Below are positions 1-8,549 of a stretch of 64,000 bases of DNA, in pieces. The stretch's first letter is position 1, and the number at the start of each line of letters is the position of its first letter. Made by a program: the position numbers and the translations under genes. Below the pieces are notes generated by a model. That model was not told the DNA's origin, did no database searches, and saw only the letters and a list, made by a program, of their open reading frames with translations. This DNA is from Mycobacterium sp. 852002-51163_SCH5372311 (GTDB lineage Bacteria > Actinomycetota > Actinomycetes > Mycobacteriales > Mycobacteriaceae): NCBI RefSeq assembly GCF_001667115.1, contig NZ_LZIJ01000180.1:1-64000 (forward strand). The letters are read 5' to 3'.

Positions 1-68
1 CCGACTCAGAAACCTGAACCCGACCCATGACACAACACCCCTTCACTCAGGTGTTGCGGTCATCCCTT

Positions 69-150
69 GAATTCGCCGCGTCGATTCCCGCCCAGGCTTC
101 ACAACCAAAGCCCAGGATTCACACCCGAAGCCAAGTATTCACCGCCAAAG
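69..150. repeat. Palindromic 20-bp-unit element, copy A (right half)
   Basis: Three abutting 20-bp units (91-110, 111-130, 131-150) of the form CCCAGGATTCACAACCAAAG follow a core at 69-93 ending in TTCCCGCCC. Four fuller copies occur near 18.5, 24.6, 50.0 and 55.8 kb. The inverted left-arm units seen in the others are not recognisable here; the sequence to the left is diverged. It sits just past the 3' end of the minus-strand SDR at 196-1002. The gene on the other side lies outside the window. Confidence 0.8.
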
Positions 151-195
151 CGCGATACGACGAAGGTCGCGGCCAGCGCCTCCGGCCCGCGCTAC

Positions 196-1002
196 CTAAC
201 CAGGGCCAAGCCGGTATTCGCCGGTCTGCGGGTCGCGGCACCAGCCACTCGCCGCGTGGGTACCGCCGTCCACGTGGATGGTCTGCCCGGTGAGATAGCT
301 CGACATATCCGAGGCCAGAAATACGGCGACACCGGCGATTTCGTCGACATGACCCGGGCGACCCATCGGCACCACCGCACCCATTGCCGTCGTCGGCTCA
401 CCTCCGCTGAGCGCGGCAAGACCTTCGGTCAGCGTGATGTCGGGCGCTATCGCGTTGACGCGTATTCCGTGCGGCGCGAGTTCGAGTGCCGCGGTCTTGG
501 TGTAGTTGATGACACCGGCCTTGGCAGCCGCGTAGGCCGCGTAACCCGGTGCGGCACGCACGCCTTCGATCGAGGTCAGCGAGATGATGCTGCCGGGTAG
601 GCCCGCGGTCACCAGTTGCCGCGCTACTCGCTGCGTGCACAGCAACACGTGCCGCAGGTTGGCCTTATACAGTGCATCCCAACCGTTCTCGCTCGTTTCC
701 AATAGCGGGGAGGAGAACACACCGCCGGCATTGTTGACCAGGATCGTCGGTGTGCCGAATTCGGCCACCGTCCGCTCCAGTGCCATGTCAACCTGAGCAC
801 TGTCTCTTACATCAGTCGTGATTCCCAGTGCACCAATGGATTCAGCGGACTGAGCACAGCTGTCGGGGTCGCGCTCCCAGACCGCCACCTTTGCACCGAA
901 CGCCGCGAGGCCCGCTGCGATTCCGCGGCCGATGCCCGATCCACCGCCGGTCACCACCGCCACGCGATCGTTGAGCAGAATTTTCGACAGATCAATTGCC
1001 AT
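196..1002 (-). CDS. Short-chain dehydrogenase/reductase (classical SDR)
   Basis: A cytosolic NAD(P)-dependent oxidoreductase of 268 residues, normal length for a classical SDR. It shows the cofactor glycine motif GGGSGIG at about 19-25, the NNAG motif at about 90-93, and a catalytic set of Asn115, Ser144, Tyr157 and Lys161 (YAAAK). The C-terminal LTGQTIHVDGG is the usual SDR end motif. The first ATG is placed well relative to the Rossmann strand. It lies downstream of the P450/CoA-transferase operon on the same strand but is separated from it by a hairpin (1021-1082), so it may have its own promoter. Substrate unknown; the neighbours suggest an alcohol/ketone step in catabolism of a cyclic or acyl-CoA compound. 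Confidence 0.9.
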   Translation of the reverse strand: MAIDLSKILLNDRVAVVTGGGSGIGRGIAAGLAAFGAKVAVWERDPDSCAQSAESIGALGITTDVRDSAQVDMALERTVAEFGTPTILVNNAGGVFSSPLLETSENGWDALYKANLRHVLLCTQRVARQLVTAGLPGSIISLTSIEGVRAAPGYAAYAAAKAGVINYTKTAALELAPHGIRVNAIAPDITLTEGLAALSGGEPTTAMGAVVPMGRPGHVDEIAGVAVFLASDMSSYLTGQTIHVDGGTHAASGWCRDPQTGEYRLGPG

Positions 1003-1020
1003 GTCGCCCTACATATTTAC

Positions 1021-1082
1021 CGCGAACAGACGCAGAATCGCACGCGCACAGCATGTGGAGTGCGATTCTGCGTCTGCTCGGC
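1021..1082. terminator. Long hairpin of the CAGACGC repeat family
   Basis: Left arm 1021-1043 (CAGACGCAGAATCGCAC core) pairs with right arm 1060-1082 (GTGCGATTCTGCGTCTG). There is no U-tract, as is usual for mycobacterial terminators. It lies 4 bp past the end of the CoA-transferase gene and 18 bp upstream of the SDR start, so it probably ends the long operon. It is a sequence variant of hairpins at 9866, 19489 and 43996. Confidence 0.7.
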
Positions 1083-1086
1083 CGAG

Positions 1087-3510
1087 TCATACCGGCGACT
1101 GTCCAATCACACCAGCGGCCTCCAGGTCGGCGATCTCTGCCCCGGTCAAGCCCAGCCCCCCGAGTACCTCGTAATTGTGCTGGCCGAGCAGTGGCGCCGG
1201 TTGGGTGTGGAACGGGCCGGGTACGCCGGAAAACTTCATCGGCACGGTGCTGAGCTTAGCCCGGCCGTTGATGGGGTGCTCGACCTCTTCGAAGAACCCA
1301 CGCGACACGAGCTGTTCAAGCTCCGACTGACGATGGGGCTGCATCACCTTACCCACCGGCACACCCGCGTCCCACAGCGTTGCGACGATGTCGTCGGCGC
1401 TGCGATGCTCGCACCATGCGGTCAATCGCTCGTCGATCAGATCCTGATGCTCACGACGCCCGACGGCCTCGGCCAAGACGGGATCGGTTGCCCAGGAGGG
1501 CGATCCGAGGGCGACGTACAACCGCTCCCACTGGTCGTCGGTTGCCACCGCGATAGCGACCCAGCTGTCGAGGCGGCCGAACTCGTCGATATCGGCAGTC
1601 AGGTAGAGGTTCTGCGGCGCCGCCGTCGGGCCCCGGTTGCCCGCTCGTTCCAGTAGAGCGCCGTAGGCGGAATACTCGATGACCTGTTCGGCGGAGATGC
1701 TCAGCGCGGCGTCGACCATCGCGGCTTCGACGAGTACGCCCTGGCCGGTGCGACGGCGGTGTTCCAGCGCCAGTAGGAGAGCGTTGAGCGCATGTATGCC
1801 GGCGTTGGGGTCACCGATGGAATACGGCTCGTAGGGTGGACGGTCTGGGTAGCCGGTCAACCAGCTCAGGCCGGCCGCGGACTCGATGGCGTAAGCGAAC
1901 GCCGGTTTGTCCCGCCATGGCCCGTCGAGCCCGAATCCGGGCATCCGCAGCATGACCGCATCGGGCCGAACCGATTGCACAGCAGCGAAACTCAGTCCGA
2001 TCTGGTCCAGTACGCGCGGGGTGAAGTTTTCCACCACCACGTCGCATGTCGCGACGAGCCGGCGCAACAGGTCTTGCCCGCGGGAGTCCCGCAGGTCCAG
2101 CGTCAGGCCCTTCTTGTTGGTGTTCAGCGCGGCGAAGATCGGCGACTTCTCCCACCACTGGTCTTCGCTGACCGGGACGCCGGCGATCAGGCGGGTGCCA
2201 TCCGGTCGCCGGGTGGATTCGACGTGGACCACCTCGGCGCCCAGCATCGCCAGAAAGTGGGTGCAGCAGGGACCCGCCCAGAACGTCGTCATATCCAGCA
2301 CCCGCAGGCCGCTGAACGGCAGTCGGTTCGACGGTTCAGTGGGTGCCTGGCGGGGGGTCAAAGCGGCGGACCGGTAGCGGGCGGTGTGCTGGCCGAGCCG
2401 CGGCGCCGGAGCCGGGTGGCGAAGTAGCGCCGGCCACATGCGATAGGGGTGACCCGGCTGCTGAAACCCGTCGCGCGGATTGCGCAGGAACGAACCGCGC
2501 TCGACGAAGTGGTCAAGTGAGGCGATGTTGGCGCCATTGGCCACCGGCGCATTGGGGATGCGGAATGCCGTTGCCAGCTCCCGGATTTCGTCGACCAGAT
2601 TGGATTCGACCCAGGCATAGATTTCGTGGGCATGGATGTTGGCCTGCTCGGTGATCGTCAAGGGCGACTTTTCGTCGATCCACTCCGGATGGCCGACCAT
2701 GGCGCACAGATCGAACCACTGTTGCGCCGTACCGCAGCCAAGGTCGACCAGACCGTCTTTCGCCTGCGCGACGCCCGGTACCGTGAGTCGCCGGGCGTCC
2801 CGCCAAGGCCGGCCGAGCATCTCGAAGTAGGTGACGGGGTAATAGGTGAGGCATAGGATTTGGGTCTCCAGCATGGACAGGTCGACGAGCTCGCCTGCGC
2901 CGCCGTTTATTCGGCGACACCGCGATGCGAGCGTGGCAACACTCGCGTAGGCGCCGGCCAGGTATTCACCCACCTGCCCGCCGACGAAGACCGGTGCCCG
3001 GTTCGCCAATCCGCGGCCCAGTCCGACGATTCCGCCCGACCATGCTTGCAGGGTGAACTCGGTTGCCGCGCGGTCCCGCCACGGACCCTCGAGACCGAAG
3101 GGCGTGATCGAAGTGACCGTCAGCGCGGGATGGGCGGCGTGGATCGCAGCGGGTGTAAACCCTTCATGCTCAGCAACTCTCGAACCGGCCGACCACACCG
3201 CCGCGTCGGCCGCTGCCAGCAACCGGGTGACCAGGTCAATGTCGGCCGGTGCATCTGGATCGGCGACCACACTGTGCTTGGCACCCGCCAGATAGCTGAA
3301 CAGCGCCGCATCGCTACCCGGTTGGATCGCTGCGCCGGAGGCCGACCACCGCCGCAGCGAATCACCCTCTGGGGGCTCGACTTTGACGACGTGGGCGCCG
3401 GCGTCGGCGAGCAGCTTGGTGCAGTACGCGCCGGCGATGCCGGTGGACAGGTCGACGACGGTATAACCGGCCAGCGGCGGTGCTTGCGTTTCGGGTTGCG
3501 GCTCCCCCAC
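1087..3510 (-). CDS. Tandem-fused class III CoA-transferase (CaiB/BaiF x2)
   Basis: This 807-residue protein contains two complete CaiB/BaiF family III CoA-transferase domains in one chain. The first starts near residue 13 (GYTVVDLSTGIAGAYCT) and the second near residue 400 (GLRVLDMTTFWAGPCCT). Family members move CoA between carboxylic acids through an aspartyl-CoA intermediate. The second domain keeps the expected Asp in IGDPNAGIHALNALL. In the first domain the matching position reads VGEYLAGAYASVATL, with Glu for Asp, so that half may be inactive or altered. It starts at a GTG with no gap after the stop of the upstream M24-like gene, so it is the last member of the TetR-Fd-P450 operon. It probably activates a pathway acid as its CoA thioester. 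Confidence 0.9.
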   Translation of the reverse strand: MGEPQPETQAPPLAGYTVVDLSTGIAGAYCTKLLADAGAHVVKVEPPEGDSLRRWSASGAAIQPGSDAALFSYLAGAKHSVVADPDAPADIDLVTRLLAAADAAVWSAGSRVAEHEGFTPAAIHAAHPALTVTSITPFGLEGPWRDRAATEFTLQAWSGGIVGLGRGLANRAPVFVGGQVGEYLAGAYASVATLASRCRRINGGAGELVDLSMLETQILCLTYYPVTYFEMLGRPWRDARRLTVPGVAQAKDGLVDLGCGTAQQWFDLCAMVGHPEWIDEKSPLTITEQANIHAHEIYAWVESNLVDEIRELATAFRIPNAPVANGANIASLDHFVERGSFLRNPRDGFQQPGHPYRMWPALLRHPAPAPRLGQHTARYRSAALTPRQAPTEPSNRLPFSGLRVLDMTTFWAGPCCTHFLAMLGAEVVHVESTRRPDGTRLIAGVPVSEDQWWEKSPIFAALNTNKKGLTLDLRDSRGQDLLRRLVATCDVVVENFTPRVLDQIGLSFAAVQSVRPDAVMLRMPGFGLDGPWRDKPAFAYAIESAAGLSWLTGYPDRPPYEPYSIGDPNAGIHALNALLLALEHRRRTGQGVLVEAAMVDAALSISAEQVIEYSAYGALLERAGNRGPTAAPQNLYLTADIDEFGRLDSWVAIAVATDDQWERLYVALGSPSWATDPVLAEAVGRREHQDLIDERLTAWCEHRSADDIVATLWDAGVPVGKVMQPHRQSELEQLVSRGFFEEVEHPINGRAKLSTVPMKFSGVPGPFHTQPAPLLGQHNYEVLGGLGLTGAEIADLEAAGVIGQSPV

Positions 3511-4629
3511 TCACGCCTGCCAGAACGGGCTCGAGGTCAGCACTTCGGAACCGTCCGCGGTGATCAGTACCGCTTCCCGGCCGAATACCGCGCCCACTCC
3601 CTGCTCCCAGACGTAGCCCGTCACGGCAAGCACCATTCCCGGTTCCAGGCGCTCGCCGGCCGCGGTCGCCGGAAGGAGCGTGGATATGACCGGCGAGTCG
3701 AAACCCATACCGAGCCCGCGGGCCACCGGCATGGGCGGCGGCGCCTCCCCTGCGGCCTGGTAGGCGTCGAGCAGCTCGCTTGCGCCGGCGTCCGGCCGGC
3801 AAGCCGCTATCAGCCTGGACCACAAGGCATCCCAGCGCTTGTACAACGGTGAAACGCGATCGACGCTGCCCGCGGGCCAGGTCCGCCCGACCTCGCCGAT
3901 ATAGCCTCCGGCCAACACGCCGGCCGAAAACGCCACCAGGTCACCGGCCCGGACACGGCCGTCCGAGGTGGCCCGCCGCCAAGGGTGATCGCCCGAAGTC
4001 ACCCATGCGACATCCTGATTCGACGGGGTGCTCACCCCGCCGGCCGCGAGAGCTTCCAGCAGCACGGCCGCCAACGTCTGCTCGCCGACCCCCGGCCGCA
4101 GCTCGGCCACCGCCGCGGCCAAGCCCGCCTCAGCCACCGCGATGGCATCCCGCAGCGCTTCTACTTCCTCGTCGGTCTTGATGCGCCGCGCGGCGCGCAT
4201 GGCCAATTCCCCGTCGACCAATTCGGCATTCGGAAACGCCGACGGCAGCAGTCGCGCGAAAACCGGTGACAGCGCGTCTGTTCCGACCCTACGAGCGGTG
4301 GCGGCGCCGTCGATGCGCTGCAATGCCCCGATGGTGTTGACCGGATTCCACGAGATGCCGTAGAGGTTTTCGTGCGGGATGTCGTCGGGAACGCCTTCGT
4401 CCCAGGTGCTCAGCAGATGAACAGCACCGGTCTCGCGCACCAGTACACACGTCGGCCCGAACGGCCGGGTACCGGCGACCCACAGTTGCGGTGCGCCGGC
4501 GACGTAACGGACGTTGGCCTGCCGCCCGAGTACCAGGACGTCGAGATCGTGTGCCGCCATTTGGGCCAGCGCCCGCTCCCTGCGGCCCGAACGCAGCGCC
4601 CGGTCGTCTGGGCAAACTTCAACGGACAT
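3511..4629 (-). CDS. M24 (Xaa-Pro peptidase/creatinase) fold protein, metal site degenerate
   Basis: A 372-residue protein with the creatinase N-domain followed by a pita-bread M24 domain. The five M24 metal ligands are largely lost: the first Asp reads Ser (VAFSAG), the second reads Glu (YIGEVGRTW), the His of GHGIG is replaced in RGLGMG, and the first Glu reads Thr (MVLAVTGYVW). Overall length and fold signatures are kept, so it is not a decayed gene. Its start overlaps the end of the intact M24 paralogue by 11 bp, suggesting coupled synthesis and possibly a heterodimer of active and inactive subunits. Alternatives are a non-metal hydrolase such as a creatinase-type enzyme, or a binding protein. 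Confidence 0.85.
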   Translation of the reverse strand: MSVEVCPDDRALRSGRRERALAQMAAHDLDVLVLGRQANVRYVAGAPQLWVAGTRPFGPTCVLVRETGAVHLLSTWDEGVPDDIPHENLYGISWNPVNTIGALQRIDGAATARRVGTDALSPVFARLLPSAFPNAELVDGELAMRAARRIKTDEEVEALRDAIAVAEAGLAAAVAELRPGVGEQTLAAVLLEALAAGGVSTPSNQDVAWVTSGDHPWRRATSDGRVRAGDLVAFSAGVLAGGYIGEVGRTWPAGSVDRVSPLYKRWDALWSRLIAACRPDAGASELLDAYQAAGEAPPPMPVARGLGMGFDSPVISTLLPATAAGERLEPGMVLAVTGYVWEQGVGAVFGREAVLITADGSEVLTSSPFWQA

Positions 4630-5866
4630 GGGCGCCGTACGGGTCGTACGGGTAATCGGTCAACCGTGTCCAACCTTCCTCGGTGATCACCAGTACCTCT
4701 TCGCTGCGGTACCCGCCGGTGCCGTCCTCCCACACCACCGGTTCGAGCACCAGCACCATGTTCGGCTGCAGCACAAAGTTCTCGTCGAACTCGTCGCCGA
4801 GATCGGTCCCGATCATTGGCATTTCGGCTGCGTTCACCCCGATACCGTGACCCAGATAGAAGTGCGGCAGCCAGGGCCGCACACCATCGTTGGCCGCGGT
4901 CGCGGCCCTGCCCAGATCGGCCGCGGTGGCTCCGGCACGGGCGACGCCGAGGACGGCGGTCATGATCTCCGACCACCGCTCGAACTGCGCCTGCTGGCGC
5001 GGCGTCGGGTCACGGCCCACGATCCACGTGCGCCCGAAGTCCGAGCAGTAACCGCCGTAGGTGATGCTCACATCGGTCCACAACACGTCGCCTTCGGCAA
5101 GTTCCCGCTCGGTGGTCAACAGCGGCAAAGCCAGATCACCGTGCGTCGTCCAGACGCCTTCGGCCTTGCTCCGCGGCATCACCTGCCAAATCGGTTCCAG
5201 CATGCTGGCCGTGGCGCCCAGCTCGAAGGCCCGCCGCAGGAATTTCGCCGACAACTCGATCTGGCGGATGCCGGGGGCAAGCGCCTTGTGCACGTCGACC
5301 ATCGCCTGGTCGGTGATCCGGATCGCGGTGCGCATGCAGGCCAATTCGTCCTGAGTTTTGATCACCTTGGCGGCGCTGACAACGGCGGCCGCATCGACGG
5401 GAGTACCGCTGGGAAACAACCGTTTTGCGGCCCGCGACATGGCGCCGGTGCACTCGTCGACCGCTATGACCGCTCCCGGCCGAATCAGGCCGGCCAACAA
5501 ACGCGCGAAATCCTCGACCCCTTCGTCGAATTCGAGATAAACCGGCCCGTGCAGGTGATCAGCGGGCAGCCCCGACTCCTGGGCGGCGCCCTCGCGGAAC
5601 GGCAGGAAAAGATGCGGCCACTCGTCGTCGCCGACCACCACCGCCACCGGTCGCTCGACATGCGAGAGCCCGGCATCGCCCAGCGGCCAACTGGTCCCGG
5701 TGGCGTAGACCACGGCGTTGTTGCCCAGCAGGATCATCGCGTCAACGCCACGCTCGGCCATCGCCGAGCGCAGCCGTGCCCCGGTTTCCCGCCGCATCCG
5801 GGCCAGGTCGGGTACCTCGGGAATCACCAGGCCGGTGGTGCCGCCCACCTGTGCGAATGTCGTCAC
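4619..5866 (-). CDS. M24-family metallohydrolase (Xaa-Pro dipeptidase-like)
   Basis: The start is the GTG at 5866, which overlaps the amidohydrolase stop as GTGA. The reading frame is open much further upstream, but that part is antisense noise across the amidohydrolase gene. The 415-residue product has all M24 metal ligands: Asp in WTDVSI, Asp in CSDFGRTW, His in LGHGIGV, Glu in VLEPVVWE and Glu in YRSEEVLV. Members hydrolyse X-Pro peptides or related C-N bonds (creatinase type), usually in the cytosol with two Mn/Co ions. In a catabolic operon a small-molecule amide or amidine substrate is more likely than peptides, but that is inference. Confidence 0.88.
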   Translation of the reverse strand: MTTFAQVGGTTGLVIPEVPDLARMRRETGARLRSAMAERGVDAMILLGNNAVVYATGTSWPLGDAGLSHVERPVAVVVGDDEWPHLFLPFREGAAQESGLPADHLHGPVYLEFDEGVEDFARLLAGLIRPGAVIAVDECTGAMSRAAKRLFPSGTPVDAAAVVSAAKVIKTQDELACMRTAIRITDQAMVDVHKALAPGIRQIELSAKFLRRAFELGATASMLEPIWQVMPRSKAEGVWTTHGDLALPLLTTERELAEGDVLWTDVSITYGGYCSDFGRTWIVGRDPTPRQQAQFERWSEIMTAVLGVARAGATAADLGRAATAANDGVRPWLPHFYLGHGIGVNAAEMPMIGTDLGDEFDENFVLQPNMVLVLEPVVWEDGTGGYRSEEVLVITEEGWTRLTDYPYDPYGAHVR

Positions 5867-7035
5867 AGGCCCAGGAATTTGGTGATGTTGCCGCTGACGA
5901 TCCGCGTCGCGTTCTCGGGCCCGACGGCGTCGACGACGGCCGCCAGCGACTTCTCGGAATAGCCGTAGGTGCTTTCGTTGTGCGGGTAGTCCGACGACCA
6001 CATCACCCTGTCCACACCGATCTTGTCGATCAGCTCGAGCCCCAACGGGTCGACCATGAACGACGCGCTCATGTGGTTGTCCCAGTAGTAGCGCACGTCG
6101 TGCAGCATCGGCCGGTTGAACATGTGCCGATAGGACGCCACCAGGTGCTCGGCGTCCTGCAGTGCCCATGGCACCCAGGAGATGCCGCCCTCGAACCATC
6201 CGATCCGCAGACCTGGATGCTGATCGAGGATGCCGCCAAAAATGTACTTGGAGAACGTCTCCCGGAACCCGTCGATGTTGATCATCATCCCGACCACCAC
6301 GCTGTTGAATTCGCACGGGCTTTTCGGCGGGGTCTCCCCGATGTGGTGCGCCACTGGAATGCCGGACGCTTCGATCTCGTCCCATACCGCGCTCATCGTC
6401 GTGCTCGCGTAGTCGATCGGGTTGCCGTCGTCGTCCTTGCCGGGGTTCAACGGCATCAGGAAGGTCTTGAGCCCCAACGATTTCAGCTCGGCCAGCGTCC
6501 GCCGGGTGCCTTGCGGATCCCACCAGTTGATCAACCCCGCGCCGTAAAAGTGACCGTTCGAGCGTTCTTGCAGTGCCGCGATGTACTCGTTGTAGATGCG
6601 GAAGGCGAGTTCGCGAAGATTCTTGTCCGGGTAGTGGAAAAGTGCCAGGACCGCGTTGGGGAAGGCCAGCTCTTTGTCGACGCCGTCGTCGTGCAGCTCC
6701 TGGATCCGGGCCTCGATGTTGGTGCTCGCGGCTCCCGGAAGGTCGTCGTATTGCATCAGCACCGCACTGAAATCGCCGGGCAGGAACGACTGTCCCTTGC
6801 GACCGACTTGGTAGGCGCCGTCCTCGTACCAAATCCGCGGCGCCTTGTCCTTGAGGTCGTCCGGGAAGCGCTCATAGAAGATGTCGGCGGCCAGCGAGAT
6901 GTGATTGTCCGCGGAGAACACCACGGTCCCCTCCGGCAGCCCCACGTCGCGTCCGCTGGCATGGCCACGCCGATTCTTCGGTGCGCCAAAGCCTTCCGGC
7001 GGATAAAGGGAAACGGTGCTGGTCTGCGTCGACAT
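5863..7035 (-). CDS. Amidohydrolase-2 family metal-dependent hydrolase
   Basis: A TIM-barrel amidohydrolase of 390 residues. Candidate metal and catalytic residues are Asp/His in FSADNHISLAA near residue 43, His in IPVAHHIGE near 215, and Asp in MWSSDYPHNEST near 340. The family includes decarboxylases and hydrolases acting on cyclic carboxylic acids, and related genes are common beside mycobacterial P450 and CoA-transferase genes. It begins 50 bp after the P450 gene and overlaps the next M24 gene by 4 bp, so it is in the same operon. It may open or decarboxylate a ring product of the P450; the sequence does not settle the reaction. Confidence 0.88.
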   Translation of the reverse strand: MSTQTSTVSLYPPEGFGAPKNRRGHASGRDVGLPEGTVVFSADNHISLAADIFYERFPDDLKDKAPRIWYEDGAYQVGRKGQSFLPGDFSAVLMQYDDLPGAASTNIEARIQELHDDGVDKELAFPNAVLALFHYPDKNLRELAFRIYNEYIAALQERSNGHFYGAGLINWWDPQGTRRTLAELKSLGLKTFLMPLNPGKDDDGNPIDYASTTMSAVWDEIEASGIPVAHHIGETPPKSPCEFNSVVVGMMINIDGFRETFSKYIFGGILDQHPGLRIGWFEGGISWVPWALQDAEHLVASYRHMFNRPMLHDVRYYWDNHMSASFMVDPLGLELIDKIGVDRVMWSSDYPHNESTYGYSEKSLAAVVDAVGPENATRIVSGNITKFLGL

Positions 7036-7085
7036 TGTTGACCTTCCAATCGGGCTGTCTTCTTGAGCGTAGGGTTACCAGGGCC

Positions 7086-8339
7086 TCACCAGTTGACGGG
7101 CAGTTCGTAGACGCCGTAGGCGAGCCGGTCGTGTTTGAACGGGATGTCGGCGACCGGAACGGCCAGCGACAGCGTGGGGATGCGACGGAACAGTGTGTGG
7201 AACACGATCTGCAGCTCCGCGCGGGCGAGCTGCTGGCCGACGCACTGGTGGCGGCCGTAGCCGAACGCGACGTTGCGGTCGGCGCCCGAGCGGTGCAGAT
7301 ACAGCCGGTCCGGCTCGGAGAAGGCATTCGGATCCCAGTTGGCCGGGGCCAGGTCAATGATGATGCCCTCGCCGGCGCGAATGGTCTCCCCGGCGATATG
7401 GATGTCTTCGACCGCGACGCGGCGCTGGCCGTTCTGGATGATGCTGAGGTAGCGCAGCAGCTCCTCGACGGCGCTCGCGATGACCTTGGGATCTTCGGCG
7501 TCGCGCATGACGGCCAACTGGTCGGGATGCTCGAGCAGTGCGAGCACGCCCAGCCCGATCATGTTCGCGGTGGTCTCGTGTCCGGCGATCAGTAGTCCGG
7601 TGCCCAATTGGGCGGCTTCTTTCACGCTGAGCTCGCCGGCCTTGACCCGCTCGGCCAGGTCGGAAACAGCGTCCTCGGCCGGATTTTCCATCTTGGCCTC
7701 GACGAGCCGGGAAAGATACTTGTGCAAGCTGATTGCGCCTTTGGCGGTGTCCTCGCCGGTCGCGTAGCGCGCCAACCCGACGGAGGCGTGGTGCTGGAAC
7801 ATCTCGGCGTCCTCGAAGGGCACCCCCAGCAACTGGCTGATCACCAGGGAGGGGACGGGCAGCGCCAAAGCGGTGACAACGTCGGCCGGCTTGGGGCCGG
7901 CCAGCATGGCGTCGATGTGGTCGTCAGTGATCTGCTGGATGGTCGGCCGCAGGCCCTCCACCCGCTTGAAGGTGAACGGCTTGGACAACATCCGCCGGAA
8001 TCGGGTGTGCTCTTCGCCGTCCGAGGTGAACACGGACCGGGGGCGTTTGTGCACGGTCGCCAACATGCCTGCATTCCAATGCGGAAAGCCGGGCACCCGG
8101 TCGTCGACGCTGACCCGGGAGTCGGAGAACAGTTCGCGGCATTGCTCGTAGCCGGTGATGAGCCATGGTGTGCTGCCGTCCCAGATCCGGACCCGCGACA
8201 GCGGCCTCTCGTCGGCGAGCGCCATGACGTCGGGAGGCGGCGCAAAGGGGCAGCCGGCTGCTCGGGCCATCGGATATTCGGGAATTTCGGGCGCAGCGTC
8301 TGTTCCGGAAGGACCACTGCCGGCCAGTGTTTCGGACAT
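7086..8339 (-). CDS. Cytochrome P450
   Basis: A soluble bacterial class I P450 of 417 residues. It shows the I-helix AGHETTAN (about 245), the ExxR motif in EELLRYL (about 285) and the heme-binding loop FGYGRHQCVG with the Cys thiolate near 354. I prefer the ATG at 8339 because GAGGAA at 8348-8353 lies 8 bp upstream. An ATG at 8348 overlaps the ferredoxin stop as ATGA but has no room for a ribosome site. The 3Fe-4S ferredoxin gene directly upstream is its likely electron donor; no reductase is present. It would hydroxylate a hydrophobic substrate, after which the amidohydrolase and CoA-transferase act. No CYP family number is assigned. Confidence 0.95.
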   Translation of the reverse strand: MSETLAGSGPSGTDAAPEIPEYPMARAAGCPFAPPPDVMALADERPLSRVRIWDGSTPWLITGYEQCRELFSDSRVSVDDRVPGFPHWNAGMLATVHKRPRSVFTSDGEEHTRFRRMLSKPFTFKRVEGLRPTIQQITDDHIDAMLAGPKPADVVTALALPVPSLVISQLLGVPFEDAEMFQHHASVGLARYATGEDTAKGAISLHKYLSRLVEAKMENPAEDAVSDLAERVKAGELSVKEAAQLGTGLLIAGHETTANMIGLGVLALLEHPDQLAVMRDAEDPKVIASAVEELLRYLSIIQNGQRRVAVEDIHIAGETIRAGEGIIIDLAPANWDPNAFSEPDRLYLHRSGADRNVAFGYGRHQCVGQQLARAELQIVFHTLFRRIPTLSLAVPVADIPFKHDRLAYGVYELPVNW

Positions 8340-8344
8340 CTTTC

Positions 8345-8539
8345 TCATTCCTCGATGTGGATCGCCAGCGCAGGACAGGCGGCGGCCGCCCGGCGGGCAC
8401 CCTCGGCCTGGTCAGCCGACGGGTTCGTGTTGAGCAGCACGACAACGCCGTCGTCGTCCCGCTGGTCGAACACCTCCGGCGCATTCAGTACACAGTTACC
8501 CGAGGATGCGCAAATATCTTGGTCGACAGTCACTTTCAT
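8345..8539 (-). CDS. 3Fe-4S ferredoxin (P450 redox partner)
   Basis: A 64-residue ferredoxin with Cys10, Cys16 and Cys55 in the pattern C-x5-C and CP. The middle cysteine of a 4Fe-4S motif is missing (CASSGNC), typical of the mycobacterial 3Fe-4S ferredoxins that serve P450s. It sits between TetR (10 bp upstream) and the P450 (overlapping), so it is co-transcribed with them and most likely carries electrons from a distant ferredoxin reductase to that P450. Confidence 0.95.
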   Translation of the reverse strand: MKVTVDQDICASSGNCVLNAPEVFDQRDDDGVVVLLNTNPSADQAEGARRAAAACPALAIHIEE

Positions 8540-8549
8540 TGCAGCGCCT

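Noticed and set aside
3511..4629. Pseudogene status for the second M24 gene
   Set aside because: The frame is complete, tightly coupled on both sides and has normal length; only ligand residues are changed.
5867..6832. Long N-terminal extension of the M24 hydrolase frame
   Set aside because: It lies antisense-frame inside the amidohydrolase gene on the same strand, is Arg/Gly rich and has no domain; the GTG at 5866 with GTGA overlap is the natural start.
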